The notes under the pieces: generated by a model
Databases searched by the model: none
What the model was told of the DNA's origin: nothing
The model's input: the letters and a program-made list of their open reading frames with translations, nothing else
Shown here: positions 33,405-47,300 of the stretch, piece after piece
Layout: every line of letters starts with the position of its first letter
Numbering within the stretch: the first letter of the stretch is position 1
Made by a program: the position numbers and the translations under genes
Assembly (NCBI RefSeq): GCF_965363235.1
Contig: NC_134851.1
Location: 21,935,847-21,999,846 of the forward strand
Direction: 5' to 3'
From: Mytilus galloprovincialis
Taxonomy: Eukaryota > Mollusca > Bivalvia > Mytilida > Mytilidae
Length of the DNA stretch: 64,000 nucleotides

Positions 33405-33490
33405 TTCAACCCGCAAAGTGGAGAGGGATTAATATAAGTTGCAAAACTTGTTTCCCAATCCACTATAAATAAATATGTTTAAACTAACAC
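33405..33490 (+). mobile_element. SINE tail fragment
   Basis: Only the final part: cccgcaaagtggagagggat and gcaaaacttgtttcccaatc, ending in 'aaataaatatgtttaaacta'. Between the two genes. Confidence 0.7.
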
Positions 33491-33779
33491 GTTTCAGAAA
33501 ATTACAAGACACAATCCTTATCAGATTATTTTCTATGTTTGAAAACTCTAAATTGAATATTTTTAATATCTGTATGTTTATGCCATCAACATAAGCACTA
33601 ATCTACTAGAATGACAATAAATGTATCGCAATACATCAATACGTCTGATAAATTGAGTGATCAACACCACCTTAAGATACAAGATGTACAAAAATGAGGA
33701 ATACTTGCGATATCAAATACATTCGCCTATTTTTAAAATGTACAACAAAAATACATATAAGATGGACTTCTAAATAAAA

Positions 33780-34060
33780 TTGAGAATGGAAATGGGGAAT
33801 GTGCCAAAGAGACCATAGAAAAAAAACAACAGCAGAAGGTCACCAACAGGTCTTCAATGTAGCGAAAAATTCCCGCACCCGGAGGCGTCCTTCAGCTGGC
33901 CCCTAAACAAATATATACTAGTTCAGTGATAATGAACGCCATACTAATTTCCAAATTGTACACAAGAAACTAAAATTAAAATAATACAAGACTAACAAAG
34001 GCCAGAGGCTCCTGACTTGGGACAGGCGAAAAAATGCGGCGGGGTTAAACATGTTTGTGA
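33780..34060. repeat. Interspersed repeat, 'gaaggtcaccaacaggtctt' family
   Basis: aattgagaatggaaatgggg, agaaggtcaccaacaggtct and 'aatgaacgccatacta' recur at 51866-51965 and, weaker, at 55370-55480. The 3' part contains ctcctgacttgggacaggcg, shared with the 'gtacggccttcaa' family, so the copy is composite. Confidence 0.65.
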
Positions 34061-34217
34061 GATATCCTTAAGACTGCTGAAGGATACGGAAACTAAAACT
34101 TGCATTGTAATACTTAAAAGTAGAATTATATTTAATATCGTTTTTTTAAATGTTTTGTTAATCATTTTTATATGTTACTGTAATATAAGTCGAAACCAAT
34201 TTTAAAATTCGCAAAGC

Positions 34218-34223
34218 TTTATT
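34218..34223 (-). promoter_or_regulatory. Possible poly(A) signal of gene B
   Basis: AATAAA on the minus strand about 140 bp past the gene B stop. Suggestive only. Confidence 0.4.
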
Positions 34224-34362
34224 ATAAAAAAAGTAAACTAGGAAAATTTGGCATATTTCACCAGACAAAAGTTAGGCTACAAATGAATATAAAAATAAAG
34301 TGAAAAAATATTATAATACCACAACTATTGTAAATAATTGAATATATCGTTACATTTTTTTT

Positions 34363-35360
34363 TCAAACGTTACTATCACTACCAAACTTAACATTAGAAC
34401 TGTCTGACTTTGTTTTGTGTCCTCCCCCTTCAGAAGATGATGATCCTGATCTCTTCCTATCAAAGGGTTCTACCTTGTTTCCGCTCGCCCCGCTCTTTTC
34501 TTTCTTTTCATTTTTCTTTCGTTGTTGAGCAGCTGCAACAATGTTCATTAATTTAGGCTCTTCCTTTACTACAGTCTTATCCTTAACGATTTGCCATTTA
34601 GCCATTACTTTTTTTGCGATCTCTTCGTTTCTTGAAAACAACGAACCCTTGAGATCTTGTAAAGGTGCCTTCTTCCAGTTTGCGTTCACAACGTCCCGCA
34701 GATTCTTGAACTTTTTTCCACCCAATTGGGCAATCGACGTTTTCAAGTTCATGAATTTTCTATCTTTATCGGTATACGTTGTTGTTGACGGTGCAACAGG
34801 AACTACTACTGGCGATGTCAAAAAGTCAGCAAATTCGGCAGTCGTTTTATCTGTATGAGTGCTAACACTTTCCCAGATTTCGGTGGTTGCACAGATATGC
34901 ACTAGCGTTGAAAATCTGTGATACAACATACACAGAAACTGAAGCAACAACAGAAGACCAAAGACGGCCGTGAATAGAATTGCAATGGGTACCAGTTGGA
35001 TTGTACCCCCACTGCACTCAAAGTCTACAGATAAGGAATCTTTAAAAGCGTTTACCTGAGTTAATCCGAACATTACTGTAACAAGAATAGCATTCAGTAG
35101 ATAGACAAACAAACACGCTCTATTTCTTAAATCAATTAATGCCTCTTCGACTTCCTTTTCCTTGTTAGTGTCTTTGGGTAAAGGTGCTAGATATTTCTTT
35201 ATATATTTTTTCCAAAACTTTCGTTCTTCTTTTGAAATAAGCTCAGCAGTTTTGTCTGCATATATGTGCCACTGTATCGGCTCTTCTTTTGTCTTGTTTT
35301 CTATTTCAGGTTGCTGCTCTTTATCAATATCCGTTTGTCTGACCTGTGTTGCTTGGTCAA
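34363..35360 (-). CDS. Gene B exon 15, C-terminal membrane segments and charged tail
   Basis: 998 nt, acceptor ATTATATAG, stop at 34363-34365. Residues 1124-1455: a charged linker, KFWKKYIKKYL, helices at about 1207-1226 and 1245-1268, CMLYHRFSTLVH, then a Lys/Ser-rich tail ending GSDSNV. The frame is continuous across the whole exon. Confidence 0.94.
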
Positions 35361-38300
35361 CTATATAATTAACGTAATGATTTTAACTGTTAGTATGTCA
35401 TGTAATGTTAATGATAGAAACAAATAAAGCAAGAATAATAGAAACGGTTACCATAATTTACAAGTATTTTAGTATACTTATCAACGTCACGTGTGTTTAT
35501 ATGAGATTTAATAGTTGTACTCAGAATAAAGGCCAGATCAAAAACGAAGTTGAAGAGCATTGATAGAAAAATATAAAAAAGGCTCTATATTTGAATGTTG
35601 CCATACTTGATTGTATTATGTGTTGGACTGGTTTTGATTTAATGTTCCTCTATGTACAGTTTTCTTTTATTCCATCGATATATGTATGTCTTCAAACGAA
35701 ACAGCAAAGAAGTTTACTCTTGGTGCATTTCAATATGCCTAACCCGAGTCCAGCCCTTATACTTATCTTTAGTTATATCAGTAAATCGTTTATTGTATGT
35801 TTTTTTTTATAATGAGTCGTTTAATTGAGGTAAGCATTTTAAATTGATACTCTATAGTGTATCTTGCTATGGTTTGATTTGACACATAGTCTACTATTTA
35901 AGGTTAGGGTGAAGGTTGGCGCATAAAAAAACATTTAAACCCGCTGCATTTCTTGCACCTGTCATAAGAAAGGAACCTGTTGTTCAGTGGTTTTCGTTTG
36001 TTAATTTGTGTTGATAAGTGTTTCTCGTTTTTTATATCGATTAAACCGTTGGTTTTCCTGTTTGATTGGGTTTATACTAGTCATTTATGGGGCACTTTAT
36101 AGTTCGTTGTTTGGTGTAAGTCTATGCTCCGTTATGAAAATCATACTGTGACCTATAAAGATTTACTTTAAATTATGACGTTTCGTTTCGACCTTAAACT
36201 TTATTTATGCAGCTATCATTTGAACATTTCTTACCTTTATCAAGCATTTCTTTTCCCTTTAGTTCTTCTTTATCTGTGTTCATAATTTCCCTGACATCTC
36301 GAACTTCGTTCATCATATTAGAGTATAGGAAATCGTCTTTGTTGTAGTCATTTGTTGGACAAAACATACAACTTATGTAATGTAAAAAAGAAAAAAAATA
36401 TCAATGAAAGCTAAAGAGAAATGAGATACCCTAATAGCAAGTCGATTTTCGACAGAAAGTGTTGAAAAGCCCGATAATTGCATACTTATAAAATTATGAA
36501 TTTAAAAACATATCATTGAAAGTTATCCACCCATGATTGAACTTCTTTAAACGGAGCACTAGCTACGAGTCGTATAATTTTTGTTTGTACTACATTACGC
36601 ATTTGTGGTTCAATTATTGATAAAAGTTAAGTAGTGCTTTTAGCAGCCAGTATGGTTCATTTTCTTCTAAATAAGTAAAGAAACATCGATGATGAATTAT
36701 TCACTTGCAAGTTATAATAGTTCGACCTCATTGAATTCGTATGCATGTGAACTGCAATTTAACTCCTTAGCTAGAGATAGGTTACGCATGATTTATTAAA
36801 ATAGAAGAATGTTAACATTGAAAGTGAAACAAAAAGTAAAATCACAAAAATACTGAACTCAGAGGAAAATCAATTCGGAAAGTCCATAATCACATGGCAA
36901 AATCAAATAACAAAACGCATCAACAACGAATGGACAAGAACTGTCATATTCCTGACTTGGTACAGGCATTTTCAAATGTAGAAAATGATGGATTGAACCT
37001 GGTTTTATAGCTAGCTAAACCTCTCACTTGTATGACAGTCCCATCAAATTCCGTTATATTGTCACCGATGCGTGAACAAAACAAACAGACACAATAGTTA
37101 AAAATGTAAAAAATAGGGGTATAGCAGTCAACATTGCGTTATCATCTTAATAACTATAAAAACAACAAATGTAACGAAGAAGCACAAAAAGGCACACACC
37201 AAATTAGCATCTTCATTTTGATTATATTACACGATTTTATTTGTCTATGTAAAATGCACCCATCAAGGAAGGAGGGTTTTGAGTACTGGTGTAAAATTGC
37301 GCGTTTGAAATTCGCACAGGTAGACATGAAATTATTTTGTCGTTCAAAGTATGACGGGATGCATAAATACAGAGTCACGTCAAATGTATATCACAAAAAA
37401 AGTGGATCAACAGTAAAAGTACTATTAATAAATAAAAGAAATTTGTCATTCAAAGTATGACAAGATACATAGGTACAGAGGCACATCATAAAATAATTTT
37501 GTCGTTCAAAGTATGATGGGATACATAAGCAAAGTGTTACGTCAAAAAGGATATATAAAAAAACAGACTTAACAGTAAAAGTAATATTCATAAAGACAAA
37601 TAAAATAATAATATAACACGTTATTAAGATGATAAACAACGTCAGTACGCAAAATCGATACTTCAAGACCATCGTGTATTATTTGTGAAGTTGATACGGA
37701 ATATTTATCAACAAGTTCTGGGTACCTTCCGATGAACTTATTTTAGAAAAAGGACGAGACGTTTTTTGACATACCCCTGGTTTATCAACTTTCTGCTCAG
37801 ACACTGGTGACGTTTTACAAAGTCTGAGTAGGAGCTGCAAGCTCTTGAATACCGAATAAGTTGGGAAATGTATATTCCACATGCAGGTGAGGTTGGTATA
37901 TTACTATTAAGGTGGGGGAAATTGATAATTTCAAAATCGAAATCGTCTCGTTTGTCATAGATTCTGGTACTAAGATGACTGTGTATGTCCAATTCGAGGT
38001 ATAAGTCTAAAAATGAGGTGGAGGAAGCCGTGTCTGTTGTCTCTTTAATTTCTAGTTCTGGTGGATATATTAATGGAACCCAATAAGAAAAGTTCGGATT
38101 GTTAATGGAAAGAACACCATCAATATATTTGAAAGTGAATAATCTGGCTTCTTTGATCTACTTGTTTTTGACAAGTGTCTGAAGGAACTCCGATTCATAT
38201 GAAAATAAGAAGAGGTCGGCAAGGAGAGGCGCGCAGTTCGTTCCCATAGGAATGCCGACAATTTGTTGAAAAAGTGTACCTCCAAACTCAACAAACATGT

Positions 38301-41300
38301 TGTCGACAAGAAACTCCAGCATACTGACCACTTGTTCTTTTGTGTAGCATGTTTTACCTTTTTGTTTGTCACTTTTAACGAAATATGCCTTATGAAATCC
38401 CAATGTAATAAATTTGTAGCGTATGCTACCATTTTTATGTTGAAAGGTATTGTGGATTCTTATACATGTAACATCAATTATTTTTTAAAAACCTGAAGTA
38501 TTAAATCAAAGAGACTTAAAAATTGCAATTGCACAAGGTCGTTATAGAATCATATTCAAAACAGTGTGGTTGTGGCCATTAGTTGATGACCTAAATTATA
38601 CCATTGGCTGGGACAGATTATGTGAATGTTTGTCTGTAACGACCACTGCTCACTACTTACTTATTATAGAATTTAAAACTGTGGGGTCACCAAAGGTATT
38701 AACGCCTTTGATAATTAAATAATTGGAAAAATTAATCAGAAATAACCTTTATGTTTTGATTTATATTATCGATATAAATCAAAACATCTTACGATTCCTG
38801 ATTCGTTTTTTCGAATTACTTCATTTAGGTGTTGAGAACCTTTGGTAACCCCACAGGTTTAGTGTCTTTAACAAGTACACAGTGGGCAGTAGTCGTTACA
38901 GACAAATGTTTACACAATCTGTCCCAGTCAATGGGACAATTTAGGTCGTCAATCAATGGCCACAACCACACTGTTTTAAATATGATTCTATTTGTATATG
39001 TTTTTGTTTGTATCGTGTTATATTCTCACCGAGAATTTTTAGAGGTACTCTCAAATAGTTCATTAGAAGGTGATTGACTAAAATACACATGAAATTCTGT
39101 ATACATCATCTAGTATATGCATTGTTGATTTATGACTTATTATAATTTGGATATTTGTTTATCGCATAAGTATAATTGCAAAAATTGAAATATTTTCAAA
39201 AACAACCCTATTCTTATCTTTTATCATGAATTTTTAAGATATTTGTTGTTTTTGTTTATTTTGCAAACAATTTAAATAGAAACTCATGAAAATATTAAAA
39301 TAACAAAAATTACAAACTGCGGGGAAAACGGAGAGTACCCAATCGAATGGTAAAATCCAAGGCTCAAACACATCAAACGAATGGATAACAACCGTCATAT
39401 TTCTAACTTGGTACTTAATTGTGACGGATTGGATTCACCAACTTTGTTTCATAAAAAGAATAACTATCACAGATGCAAACATCTTCTTCTAGAATAGGAC
39501 AATAGCACTTTTTTAAAAACAAGAATGGTACAATGATTGAAACATAAAGTTCTTTGTAACTGATATCGTATAGATGCTTATTATTGTTTACTGACAATCT
39601 ATATGCTACGATTAGAGGACATTATATTTTACAGACAATCAGCAATAATATGCATGGCAACAAACTGTATCCATCGCCATGCTGACTCAATCCATTATTC
39701 TTATTAGGGAGCCATTAAATAACAAGAAATCTCTAACTTCTCTTTCTGCTAAGAAGATATTTCCTTCTGATAGAAACAGAACAAATAACTTGACCAAAAC
39801 TAGTTGAAGTGATGTTTTCTGCCAAACAAATTGCACGAAGTAATAGATAAATAAAAATTAGAATGTGAATTGAATTACAAATTGGATGGAAGTTCCTGAG
39901 ATTTGATATTTTCTATTTTTATGCATCTGTGTAAAAATTAAATGAAAATATTTACTTTGTCGAAACTGTTAACAGAATTATAAACAAAAGTAGTATTTAT
40001 CAATTGATTTTACACATTTTGTTAGATTTTTTAACAAAAGGACTGTAAGTCATTGAATTTATAACAAGATTAGTAGTATTTTGGTTAGTAACGGTATTTC
40101 AACATACCTGAAAAATTTTCCTAATGAACAAAAATATCCCTTTTCTTCTTTTTCTGGTTTAAACTTTTTGTCTGGTTTCGTGTTGTCAGTTGTTTCTTTG
40201 GTTTCCCGAGTGCCCCATGATACTATGTGAAGATTTCCAATCGAATAAAGAAACATCAACATTGACATTGACGGTATAGCCACAAAATACAGCAGCCCAG
40301 GTATGATACAGAAAAATTCCTACAATTATAATTTACCAATGTTATAACTCATAGTGCGGAGCTTAAGTTTTAATTTGCATAAGGACAGTCTATATGAATT
40401 TGTGTGTGATAAGGATGATTGCCGTTATAATTATTATTGATGTCTAATCACCCATCAGTGTCATCAAACGAATATACAAATTAACTGAATGTATATGGGT
40501 CGAATAACTGGACACTTCATTGATGAAGGTATCCAGAAACACCTGTCTATAGATGGACTGGTCTATGATGAGCGAACCGGTTAAACCCCGCACAGTCAAG
40601 TGACATAAATCAAGTGATATCCATCTTAAATCATGTACGACAGAAGTAAACATGTTGTACGGTTATAACTTTTTAATACAAAGCTTGTGATTATTTTTTA
40701 AAGAATACAAGCATTGAACGCAGTGTTTAAAATTCCATCGGAGATACAATTAAAAAACCAATCTCAGTTATGATACGTTATAAAAAAAAAACGAAACATT
40801 ATGGACATTCGGCAAACTATTGCAAAGCATATGAAATCTTACTTAATATTTTTGGTTAAGAAATACTATTAATTGAAATAGTTTAAAAAAAACAATAGCA
40901 TACCGCTGTTTGAAACTCATAAATCGATTGAGAAAAAAAAAACCAAATCCGGGTTACAAACTAAAACTGTGGGAAACACATCAAACATAAGAGGAGAACA
41001 TATTTGAAGGTTAAAACAATTGTCCTAGCAGTAAGGTATTACGTATTGCTAGTTTGAAGAGTATCATAAGGACATTAAAGCGCTGTTCCTCTTTATCTAC
41101 TGCTCAGCTGGGATTGAGTATTAAAATGATCATCGTCCGTCAATTACATAGTATATTATCAACTCCTCTGAGACAGAATGCTTTTAATCTTCATGAGGTT
41201 GAATGATATCAAATGAGTTTGACTGCCTTATACCATGAATACAGTCTTTCCGATTTATCAATTTCTATTGGAGCTAAGGATCATTTTCATATTCAACATT

Positions 41301-44300
41301 TTGAAAATCAAATTATATCCTCATTTTGCTACAGTAAAGAAATCTTGTTAATTTTATTTTATGAGTGAGTTAAGAAACTTTAGATTCCCATGTCATGATT
41401 TTATGCATCACATCTAATCGTTTTTCTAACATTTCATACCTTTGGATGAATTAAAGCCGATACCACGAAAACACCTGCCACGAATATGATGAAAATGGTC
41501 GTCATTGAGCAAAGTCCTTCTTCGATAGCATCCTTTACTACACCAATCATTACAATCATCATCACAATAACATAAATGGCTGATAGCACGGCAGCTAATT
41601 GAAGCTATAACAGAAAGCATATATTCGAAAAAAAATTGTTAGAAAAGAGGATCATTGAGCCTATCCCTCAATTAGAATTATACACAACATATATCATGTA
41701 TATCTTTAATACAGTTTATAAAGTATTAAAAGTATTAATATCTCGATTTTCAAGAATTGTAAATTCATGTTTTCATAGACAATAGAATGAAAAAAGAACA
41801 ACCGGGAGCGAACGACAAAAACTCAGAAACCCAGAGCAAGACCAGTTGTGCCATGGTGAGCATCTGTTGTTATGAGAAATATAAATACTAGGGAACAAAA
41901 ATCTCTGCATTGTTCAATAAAGACAACAGTAGTATACCGCTGTTCGAAACGCATCAAATATAAGCGGAGAACAACGACACAACATTAAAATGTAACACCC
42001 ACAGAAACGAACTATAATATAACAATGGCCATTTTCCTGACTTGATACAAGACATTTTACGAAAAGAATTATAGGTTTAACCTGGTTTTGTGGCATGCCA
42101 AACCTCCCGCTTTTATGGCAATGTAAAATATAACATAAAAATGACAACATTACATGACAAGACTACAATACAAATAACTGGCAGAACATATAGGACAGAG
42201 AAACACACGAATAATAGCTAACAAAAGTTACTAGGTTTTAAATTTTATACGCCAGACGTACGTTTCGTCCACACAAGACTAACCAGGGACGCTCAGATGA
42301 AAAAAAGTTCGAAAGCCAAAACAAGTACAAAGTTGAAGAGCACTGAGGACCAAAAGTTCAAATATAGGGCAACTACTACAAACAGTTAATATCAATTTAA
42401 AACCTTGTCATAAGCTATAGAACACGCAAGAGGGTCGTTCTACAACCCCATATTCCCACTGGAAGAACAGCATAGTTTGCAGTATTTCCGACAGTTGTTG
42501 ATTTTTTTTAACATACTCGATGTATTTATGCCATATCTTCTTTGGTTGTATTTGTCATCAGAATTGCCTTCTTTTGATAATCTGTAAGATTTCAATGTCT
42601 TCATTACGATGAATTGAAATGCGATGTAATGAAATATTAAGGATATCTCATCACAAGGACAGACTTATATCCGAGTATATCTCAACTGTTGACACTAAAC
42701 GCGCCTAAATGACGTAATTTAGAAGTCTGTAACCCTTCACTATCAAAGTTAACCAATCGCCTTTATTTTCTTCATTATGCAGGATAAAACAGATATTGCT
42801 TTTGTTCGATAGAATCACATTTTCCTTTTGATAGCAATGTGAATACCAACTATACAAATTTAGTTTGCTGATTATCCGTACAATATAGTATCATATTTTC
42901 TACAACCGATCCCTTAATACGAGAACAGAAGTGACGACGCATCATAATAAACGAATGAAGTTCACTGAAACCAAAGTTTGTAACAGAAATGCAAGGAACT
43001 CGAAAGCTGTCAATTAGATAGGAAGCATGTATCACACGATTACAAGGTATCAGTAAAGTTACCTAATACGAAATCTTATTATTTATTTGACAAAACTAAA
43101 TAATGAAACTAACCTGTCTTTGAGATGATGCATAAAGAGTCATTAGCAGGAATAATGTGACAGGAAACAAATTCAGGAGAAGAGACACATATGGTGGTAT
43201 TGCTTCAAAACCAACAATAATCGCTCCCAAGATAATCATAAATACTGTACCCGGTGTTAACAATGTGGATACGAACAAACTCATCTGGTAGACAATGTAC
43301 AAAAAAGATATATTCTCATTTTTCTTTGTGACGTTTTTCCAGTCAAGTATGATATCGAGAATATTTGCCATTGTAGAAGGTGTCCATCTGCGGCGTTGGT
43401 TGTAAAATTCATAAAACCCTTCCGGTGCGAAGGTATAAGCATCTGATTCTGCGCAGTACTCTACTTTCCATCCTTGTTTAAGCAGTAACGTACATAACCA
43501 TCTGTCTTCACCTAGAAAAGATCAGTAAAACTAATTAAGTCAGAAGTGCTTATATCTTATAATAATTTTAGTATTAATGTTCATTCAAAGTGTAGTGTCA
43601 ATCAAGAATGCATATTGGATAATCCCAACTAAGCTTTTAGTGATAAAATTTAGGTACACAATGGTTAAAAATAGTGAGAAAACAGCAATGTAGAAAGGAA
43701 CTGAAATGACAAAATAGGCCATGTAATATCTCATTTCTGAACAAGACACAACCAGTATGACACAAATAGTTACATTTTTTTTTGAGTAATATATAGGTCT
43801 TAGTGATCTTCTGTAGAAGAAGGCGTTTGTAATGTATTCATTTATAGGAGGTAACTAGATATGCATGACATAAATTTTGATGTTCTACCTGATAAAAGTA
43901 AATGAGACGCAAAAAAAAAAAAACAATAGAAAAAAACTTTATAAAATATACTTTGCTTATCAGTGATGTTCCAACAGTTTATATGCTCATTGAATTACAA
44001 AGTTAAGGATTAAAATGTCATTATACCTTGATCATACTGAACATAATGTTGAGCTTCATTTGCAATTGTTGTGTACTTTTGTAACACTTCTGGATGCATT
44101 AGAGCGGAACCCCGGAACAGACTGAAGCATCCTGGACTACAAAGTACGCAACCAATCACGTGTTCTGTTGCTTTCTGCAGCCAATGACTGATTGCATATT
44201 CAAACTTCTGATACCATACCATTGGTCCTGAAAAGTAACGCATTCAGGTCACTAAATATGCAATATTAATTTACCTTTGTTTACAGTATGAAAAACCCTA

Positions 44301-47300
44301 TATTCAAAATAATGGGATCTACAGGTGAATTATGACGGATTGGATATCGTATGAATGACTTTGTTTGAGATTTTTACGAAGAAGCCAAATACTATTTATT
44401 CAATCCTTCAAAATGCCAACAGTAACAACAGGAAGAAATCCGATTAATGATGAAGAAAGAGAATATTTTGGATAGGGCAGTAAATTATTTCTTACATCAT
44501 GCAACTTAACGTTTTACTTTTTTTGGTTGTTGCAATGGTTCTTAAACGGATTGAGAAGATGCCACTACCTATGTGTGAGGAAGCAGTTTCATGTCCTCGT
44601 TAAAATCAAATTGTCTGCGAGATTATGCATCCAACATGTCCATGTCTATTATCAATGCATTGAACTGTCTGATTGAGAAGTTCAAGGTGAACATATCACT
44701 ATAAACCAGACAACCATCAAAGTATGAAATAAATAAGTTTATAACATTATGTCTTTCGTTTTTATCCTTTCGGTTATGTCAGCTCTGAAAAGATTGTACG
44801 GTGTTAAATAGTTTTAAATGTTTCGGACCGAGCATCACAAATGAAACTTTAATTGTAGAGATATGTTTCGGGTTAATCATTATGAAAATAATATTACTGT
44901 AAATGAAATAAGGTAAAATGTAAAACCTGATCCAATAGGGTGAATCCTTCCACAGGCTGCTCCGACAATCTTTGACTTGTTCATTCTTCTCATCAAACTA
45001 AGTACAGCTTCTGGTTCAAAATCAACGTCTCCATCGAGAGCTAAGAGGTAGGTATTATCCAAGGCTGCTTGCTTCCCATTATCACCATACTTTTCTTGTA
45101 TACACCATTGTAAAATATAATACATATACATAACCTGTGTGAATGAATAAAAATGCATCATAAGCTACATTTAGGGATCGCAAACCTGGTTTTTAAGTTG
45201 GTTCGTATTCCTAAAACATTACTTAAGCTCTGTGTGTTTATTTATGTCTCTTTAAAAAAGTTTAAGAGATGTGGTATGATTAACAATGGGACAACTATGT
45301 ACCACAGTTCAAATGAAGCCATTACAGGCATCCGTACGGTCCCCAACAATGAGAAAAGCTCTTACTGTATAGTCGGCTTTAAAATTCCCTGATATAAATA
45401 ATAAATAATAGAAACATGAATCATTCTAATTCATAACAAAACCAATTTCCGAAAAACAAATATAACAAACATAAACCAATGACACAAACTGAACAGCAGC
45501 TTGTACGATAACACGGTAGAAAACTGAAAAAAAAGACAAAACAAAAAAGGGCACGACTTTACGGGGAACCGTGTTATAAATGGTGATTTTAAATTCCACT
45601 TTAAATATCGTCTCCTTTTTGTATAATATTGAAAAAAGATTGTGTGCTGATAATATTAAAGATTGTATAATTTGAATTGACTTTACCTGACTCCATCGTT
45701 TCTTGTGACGAATTTTTGTCTTATCTTTCAGGTGAGCGACCATTTTGTTTTCTCCTGGTAAAGCCCATTCAATTCTTGCTCCGTAGGGCGTTCTGTACAT
45801 GGTTCCATCATCTACCTTTACTTCATCACCATGTACTTCTCTGAAAACCAAGGGGAAAATTTATTGAAAGAAACAGTCACTTGTGACAAATTGTTGAATA
45901 AATGCCTGTGGACAATATTTAAGGCGTATCGCAAAACATTATTAAAATTAAAACTACTGTGAAAGTACTTTAATTCGTGGGTATCAATTTTCGTGGTTTG
46001 AGCAATATTTACATGTTCGTGGGTTTTTAAATTCGTGGATTTTAGTTTTCTAAAAAAAAAAAATTGAAAAATTGAAGCCTTTAGAAACGAGGGATACAAA
46101 TAGTCTAGATTGAAGGAAATTGCAAAGTAAACATTGACCCGTGTAAATCGTAGTGATAACACTTATTAACCTATGATAAAGTGATCAACAGATTAAAGAC
46201 CATCAAAGGTGTTAATTAGGCCATTAACATGTCACCTAAAGAAAACAGTAACATAAACAAATGCTATGAATTGCCAAATAATTCTTAGCAAAATCAAGAC
46301 CAGCATAATTTTTTTATTTCTTATATGTACGAGAACTATGAGGATATAAAATGAACACTTTATCATACCAGCATATCAATACCGGAAATCTGACTTTCAT
46401 TGATCAAAAACAAAAGTTGTACATTTTAGGTTATTAAAGATTAAATGGGTATAATCCTGCATGCGGTTGTAGTTCTGTGACTGCTATTAAAGTATTCTCA
46501 GAGTTTGTGCTATTCAATATCTTCTCTTAGACTAGATCATACATGTCATATCAGTAGTCAAACCTACCGATTGGGATCTTTCCAGGTCTTGATTTAGACA
46601 ATGGTTATTTTATTTCGTTGGACACTTACATTCGTGGATAAAGTCATCCACGAAAACCACGAAAATTGGTACCCCACGAATAAAAGTACAAATATAGACA
46701 AAATGTGTGTATAAATTAATGCTTAACGAAATGGCAAAATCAAAAGCTCAAACACATCAAAGGAATGGAAAATAACAGCCAAATTCCTGACTTAGTAAGG
46801 CATTTTAAATAACAAATAATTAGTGATAATTATAATTGCATTTCCGGACAGGGACCCAATTTCCAATCGAAATTTTATGTAACAATAATTTCGTTTTCAT
46901 TGTTACATGTATTTGTGGTTACATGCAAAATTTGACAAAAAAATTGCAAAATTTATATTTTGAAATAATGTCTCTTTATGTGTAACATCGGGAAGGTTTG
47001 TATTATATTCGTGTCACTTCCCCGTATATGTTGTTTATAATTGAAACAAAGTTATATAAAAAATAAAACATTTATTAGAAAATCCATTACCTTCCAGCCA
47101 CATAAATGCAATCGATGAATGTTTTTACATAGCTATTAACTTCTGGATATTTTTCTCCGTCTTTCAAAGGAATAAAGGCATCATCAAAGAAAACTTGAGC
47201 TATAAAATAAAATATTAATCAATATATGTATAATCAATTATATGTATACTAAGTATATTTTGATTTGCAGGCCTCAATAGCACACGCTCCGCCACTGTCA

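Noticed and set aside
34541..34858. 105-aa plus-strand frame
   Set aside because: Antisense to gene B exon 15.
35112..35360. Suspected frameshift or truncated start in the last exon of gene B
   Set aside because: Reading upstream of 35112 in the same frame is open to the acceptor at 35361-35362; the apparent start is only an alternative initiation codon inside the exon.
45426..45851. 141-aa frame as a single exon
   Set aside because: Only 45687-45840 is coding; the rest runs past the donor into the intron.
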